Source: Chryseobacterium herbae
GTDB lineage: Bacteria > Bacteroidota > Bacteroidia > Flavobacteriales > Weeksellaceae
DNA length: 64,000 nucleotides
Assembly: GCF_025154075.1 (NCBI RefSeq)
Contig: NZ_JAOAMU010000001.1
Coordinates: forward strand, 1,271,608-1,335,607
Reading direction: 5' to 3'
Shown here: positions 60,951 to 64,000 of the stretch, one piece after another
Position numbering within the stretch: position 1 is the first letter of the stretch
Layout of the letters: the number at the start of each line of letters is the position of its first letter
The notes under the pieces: model-generated
The model's database searches: none
Seen by the model: only the letters and a program-made list of their open reading frames with translations
Told to the model about the DNA's origin: nothing
Made by a program: the position numbers and the translations under genes

Positions 60951-63272
60951 TTGGCCAATCTTTACAAAAAAGACGCTCCATTTCAGGTTCTTATATCATT
61001 CAAAAAATACTTGGATGTGCTTGAATATATACGCTACAATGACCGTTTGGAGTACAGGGTCAATTATGCTGAATCTTTAATTGAAAAGACAAAAAAATTT
61101 CCTGAGCTAAGGGACGGATTCCTGGACGAAGCACTTCTCGAAAAACATGAAGACCTCATCACGCTGCTGCTTGCAGACCTCTTTCCTACCGGTCTTACAC
61201 GCAATGAGATCAAGGCGGCCAGTTTTCCGCTTTCCAAAACCACTTTCAACTATACCGAAAGGTTTAAAGATATCCTTAAAGACGCCGGAAAGGACTTTGA
61301 AATAGAACTGAGGAATATCGGGGACGATGAATTTTATGTCTTCTGCTGCTGCCTCATTCTTCAGAGTTATTTCAAAAGAGATATCAAAAGTACCATGCCT
61401 CTTTATTATGATATTCCCAACAGACTGGGAATCATGAAACATTATAAAATTACGGTCAATTCAGATTTCACAGAGATTTATCCTACCGAAGAGGCCAAAA
61501 TCCCGACGGATGATGTGCTGGATATGCTATTGGAAAATCTGGATGATTTCAAGCTGTGGAAAAAATATTTCCCATCAAAATCATGGGTTCTGAAAGGTTT
61601 CACCATCATTTCTCTGGTAGATTGTACATCGGAGGTCGCCTTGTCTGATCTTAAATCGAGTATGATAGAAATTGATCCGGAAGATCTGAGCCCGGATGAA
61701 AATCTGGTTGAAATTTTTAAGTCTTATTTTGATGTCGCGGAACTCAATTTCGGATTGATGCTGTTCGATAAAAAAGACCAGAAACTGGGCAGATTGCCGA
61801 TTTACGAAAATGTGTTCACCCATCACGTTCTGGATTTCTGGATCAATGCATTTGATGAAGAAACGCGAAAGAATACATTCACTAATTTAAACCACAACTC
61901 CAAACCGATTGTCATTTCCAATGTCAGCAATCTGGATGATGAAATCAAATCACTTCCCTCTTTCAGCATTTTAAGGGATAACAATATCAACAGCTTTATG
62001 GTGATTCCCATCATGAAGGATAATGAATTGTTGGCTATCATGGAATTCACCTCTCCGCAAGCCAATAGTTTCAACGGATTAAAGCTAAAAAAAATGGAGT
62101 TTTTCACCGATATGATTCTGTTCTCCCTGAACAGGTTCAGTTTTGAGAAAAACTATCAGATAGAAGCGATTATCCAGCGTGAATACACTTCTATCCACGA
62201 CAGTGTGGTATGGAAATTCAGGAATGAGGCTGAGAAATATTTCAATGCTTCGCTCGGAAAGAAAATGTACACGCTGAAGCAAATTTCTTTTAAAAATCTG
62301 ACACCATTATTTGGATTTTCTGACATCCGTTCTTCTTCTGAAAAACGTTTCAATCTGATGTTGGAAGACCTCAACCAGCAGCTGGAGAGCCTTCATGATA
62401 TTTTCACGATGATCAATTCTGATTCGGAGAAGTATCTTTTGGCACTGGATGTTTTCGAGAATGAGCTGAACAACGAAATCAAAGCTGATACGGAACAACG
62501 CTTTCAAAGATTTTTAAGAGAAGAGGTTCACCTTTATCTGCAGGGAAAACTGGAACTGAAAACAGATGCAGAAATTAAGAATAAGATCAAAGATTATTTT
62601 GTGCAGATTTTCACTCAAACTGATCTGTTTTATGCCAACAGAAAAAGTCTGGATGACTCAATTACCCTGGTGAACAGAAAGCTTGCTGATATGCTGGATG
62701 AAGGTCAGGTAAAGGCGCAGCAGATCTTTCCACATTATTTTGAACGGTTTAAATCTGACGGTGTGGAGCATAATCTGTATATCGGACACAATATTGCCCC
62801 GGAACTTACTTATACCTCAAAAGAAGTCCATAAATTAAGATACTGGCAGCTGAAGACCATCTGCAATATGGAACGCGAATTCCACAACTTCAAGAGAGAT
62901 CTTCCGATCCAGCTGGATATTGCGTCACTTATTTTTGTTTATAATGAAAAAATAGACATCCGTTTCAGAATGGATGAAAAACGTTTTGATGTAGACGGTG
63001 CTTATAATTCTTATTACGAAATTGTAAAAAAACGTCTGGACAAAGCTCATGTAAAAGATTCATCGGAAAGAATTACCTGTCCGGGAAAGATTACCATCGT
63101 GTATTTTGGTATGGAAAACCAGAAAGAATATCTGGACTACATCAACAAACTTCAGAAAAAAGGTATTCTGCAAAATGATGTAGAGTTTCTGAAGGTGGAA
63201 GATCTTCAGGGAATCACAGGATTATTAGCATTGAGAATTTCTCTGGATAATTCATCAGTAAATATTGAATAA
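60951..63272 (+). CDS. Large GAF-domain protein
   Basis: 773-aa cytoplasmic protein. A helical N-terminal region (1-200) is followed by a GAF-like domain (about 300-400: PIVISNVSNLDDEIKSLPSFSILRDNNINSFMVIPIMKDNELLAIMEFTS) and a long helical region to about 620. No kinase, cyclase or HD-type output domain is visible. GAF domains bind small ligands, so a sensory role is likely but undefined. The first start that leaves the conserved N-terminus intact is a TTG at 60951. Confidence 0.75.
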   Translation: MANLYKKDAPFQVLISFKKYLDVLEYIRYNDRLEYRVNYAESLIEKTKKFPELRDGFLDEALLEKHEDLITLLLADLFPTGLTRNEIKAASFPLSKTTFNYTERFKDILKDAGKDFEIELRNIGDDEFYVFCCCLILQSYFKRDIKSTMPLYYDIPNRLGIMKHYKITVNSDFTEIYPTEEAKIPTDDVLDMLLENLDDFKLWKKYFPSKSWVLKGFTIISLVDCTSEVALSDLKSSMIEIDPEDLSPDENLVEIFKSYFDVAELNFGLMLFDKKDQKLGRLPIYENVFTHHVLDFWINAFDEETRKNTFTNLNHNSKPIVISNVSNLDDEIKSLPSFSILRDNNINSFMVIPIMKDNELLAIMEFTSPQANSFNGLKLKKMEFFTDMILFSLNRFSFEKNYQIEAIIQREYTSIHDSVVWKFRNEAEKYFNASLGKKMYTLKQISFKNLTPLFGFSDIRSSSEKRFNLMLEDLNQQLESLHDIFTMINSDSEKYLLALDVFENELNNEIKADTEQRFQRFLREEVHLYLQGKLELKTDAEIKNKIKDYFVQIFTQTDLFYANRKSLDDSITLVNRKLADMLDEGQVKAQQIFPHYFERFKSDGVEHNLYIGHNIAPELTYTSKEVHKLRYWQLKTICNMEREFHNFKRDLPIQLDIASLIFVYNEKIDIRFRMDEKRFDVDGAYNSYYEIVKKRLDKAHVKDSSERITCPGKITIVYFGMENQKEYLDYINKLQKKGILQNDVEFLKVEDLQGITGLLALRISLDNSSVNIE

Positions 63273-63338
63273 AAATCAATAAAACCGGCTTAAGAACTTC
63301 CCTCATCCAGCCTCCATCTTCCCTTCTCAAATTTCACA

Positions 63339-64000
63339 TCAGTCTATAAAGTAAGAATTCTGCTTTTTAAGCTCACCCTGTGGTATTCCGGCCTGCTCGA
63401 AAATAGAATATTCAATGGTTCTGCACATGCTGTTCAGGGCAAGGTCATTTTCCTCTTCTCCAAACGGCTCGCCAATCTCCTGAATAATGGCATCGAGTGC
63501 AATGAAAGTATAACTGATCAACAGAACGATCAGCGGCATCATCCATCCCAATGAATCCACCAATCCGAAAGGCAGCCAGAAACAGTACAGATAAACCGTA
63601 CGGTGAAGCAGCACGCTATAAGCAAAAGGCAATGGGGTATTGAAAATCCTCTCGCAACCTCCGGAAATATTGGAAAACTGATTCAACTGGTGATCCATGG
63701 AAGTCATGACGATGGTGTCTATATTTCCCTTCCGTTGCTGCTCATTCAGCCAGTCTGCAATAAATCCGAGAATAATGCTTGGAATAAATTTCTTGTCCTT
63801 CACCTGTGCTGCCTGTTCCGGAGAAAGAAGTCTTGTCAGATGTTCCATCCCCGATTTCTCTCTTAGCTGATAATTTAAAGACCAACAGAATGCAGATATT
63901 AATTTGATGATTTTTTCTTTCTCTTCTTTTCCAGTAACAGAAGGATCATTCACCAGTGAAAGAATCTGTCGCGTAAAAGATCTGGTTTCTATCACGAGCG
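63339..64000 (-). CDS. Bestrophin-family anion channel, partial
   Basis: The last 219 or so residues of a bestrophin/UPF0187-type membrane protein; the N-terminus lies beyond the window. Visible parts are SAFCWSLNYQLR, a domain with LNEQQRKGNIDT and MDHQLNQFSNISGGCERIFNTPLPFAYSVLLHRTVYLYCFWLPFGLVD, and PLIVLLISYTFIALDAIIQEIGEPFGEEENDLAL, which is the family's conserved C-terminal signature. It should form a chloride or general anion channel. The GTG at 63995 is probably not the true start because the frame stays open. Confidence 0.88.
   Translation of the reverse strand, partial: LVIETRSFTRQILSLVNDPSVTGKEEKEKIIKLISAFCWSLNYQLREKSGMEHLTRLLSPEQAAQVKDKKFIPSIILGFIADWLNEQQRKGNIDTIVMTSMDHQLNQFSNISGGCERIFNTPLPFAYSVLLHRTVYLYCFWLPFGLVDSLGWMMPLIVLLISYTFIALDAIIQEIGEPFGEEENDLALNSMCRTIEYSIFEQAGIPQGELKKQNSYFID

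Overview
The window looks like chromosome of a Chryseobacterium-type flavobacterium (Bacteroidota, Weeksellaceae). The evidence is AT-rich DNA, starts without Shine-Dalgarno sequences, promoters of the TTG / TAnnTTTG type, a T9SS-sorted nuclease, a short NuoG, a fused CcoNO and double-glycine bacteriocin-like peptides. This placement is inferred from gene content and was not tested by database search.

Region 1 (1-21.4 kb, almost all on the minus strand) is an unusual island of tRNA genes and RNA-repair-type genes. Reading in the direction of transcription: (a) an operon from 21.35 to 14.7 kb encodes a DUF434/DUF5616-like protein, an unknown protein, a zinc-ribbon SDR, two tRNA-like genes, a small unknown protein, a large repeat protein, two more tRNA-like genes, a small basic protein and a TatD nuclease. 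Both tRNA pairs begin 5 nt after a stop codon. (b) A deoD gene (+) and a VOC gene (-) follow. (c) A five-gene overlapping MoxR / vWA / beta-propeller (bpX-type) ternary system plus one probable accessory gene spans 12.95 to 5.24 kb. (d) A short inverted-repeat element sits at about 5.03-5.21 kb. (e) Two tandem leader-peptide/terminator modules (4.97-4.24 kb) stand directly before (f) a 13-gene array of partly abnormal tRNAs (4.24-1.75 kb). The array runs into an RNase H-like YkuK protein, a cyclic-phosphate-processing receiver (cREC) protein and, behind its own promoter, an Rnl2-type RNA ligase cut by the window edge.

The most notable signal is the control region. Leader peptide 1 (42 codons) contains all 20 amino acids and is followed by a strong terminator. 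Leader peptide 2 (38 codons) contains 16 amino acids, including those of nearly every tRNA in the array. Its last codons can pair with the 5' arm of a second terminator that ends 2 nt before the first tRNA. This reads as classical transcription attenuation, but sensing depletion of almost any aminoacyl-tRNA. The proposed outcome is production of spare or decoy tRNAs plus RNA-end repair enzymes, for example after attack by an anticodon nuclease. A 17-bp promoter motif is shared between the ligase gene and the SDR/tRNA operon, suggesting co-regulation.

Region 2 (21.5-46 kb) is mostly ordinary chromosome: a lipoprotein, an MBL hydrolase, an outer-membrane receptor, catalase, CcoNO, methylmalonyl-CoA epimerase, rbfA, an FtsX-like permease, an endonuclease I, aroE, a DUF349 protein, ribD, a YigZ protein, a zinc peptidase and an acetyltransferase. 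A low-GC accessory patch at 31.5-33.5 kb carries an orphan HExxH domain. Two short Cys-rich double-glycine peptides are missed by length-limited ORF calling.

Region 3 (46-60.4 kb) is a complete nuoA-N operon for respiratory complex I with an extra exported protein gene between nuoF and nuoG, closed by a terminator. Region 4 (60.5-64 kb) holds a small membrane protein, a GAF-domain protein and a partial bestrophin.
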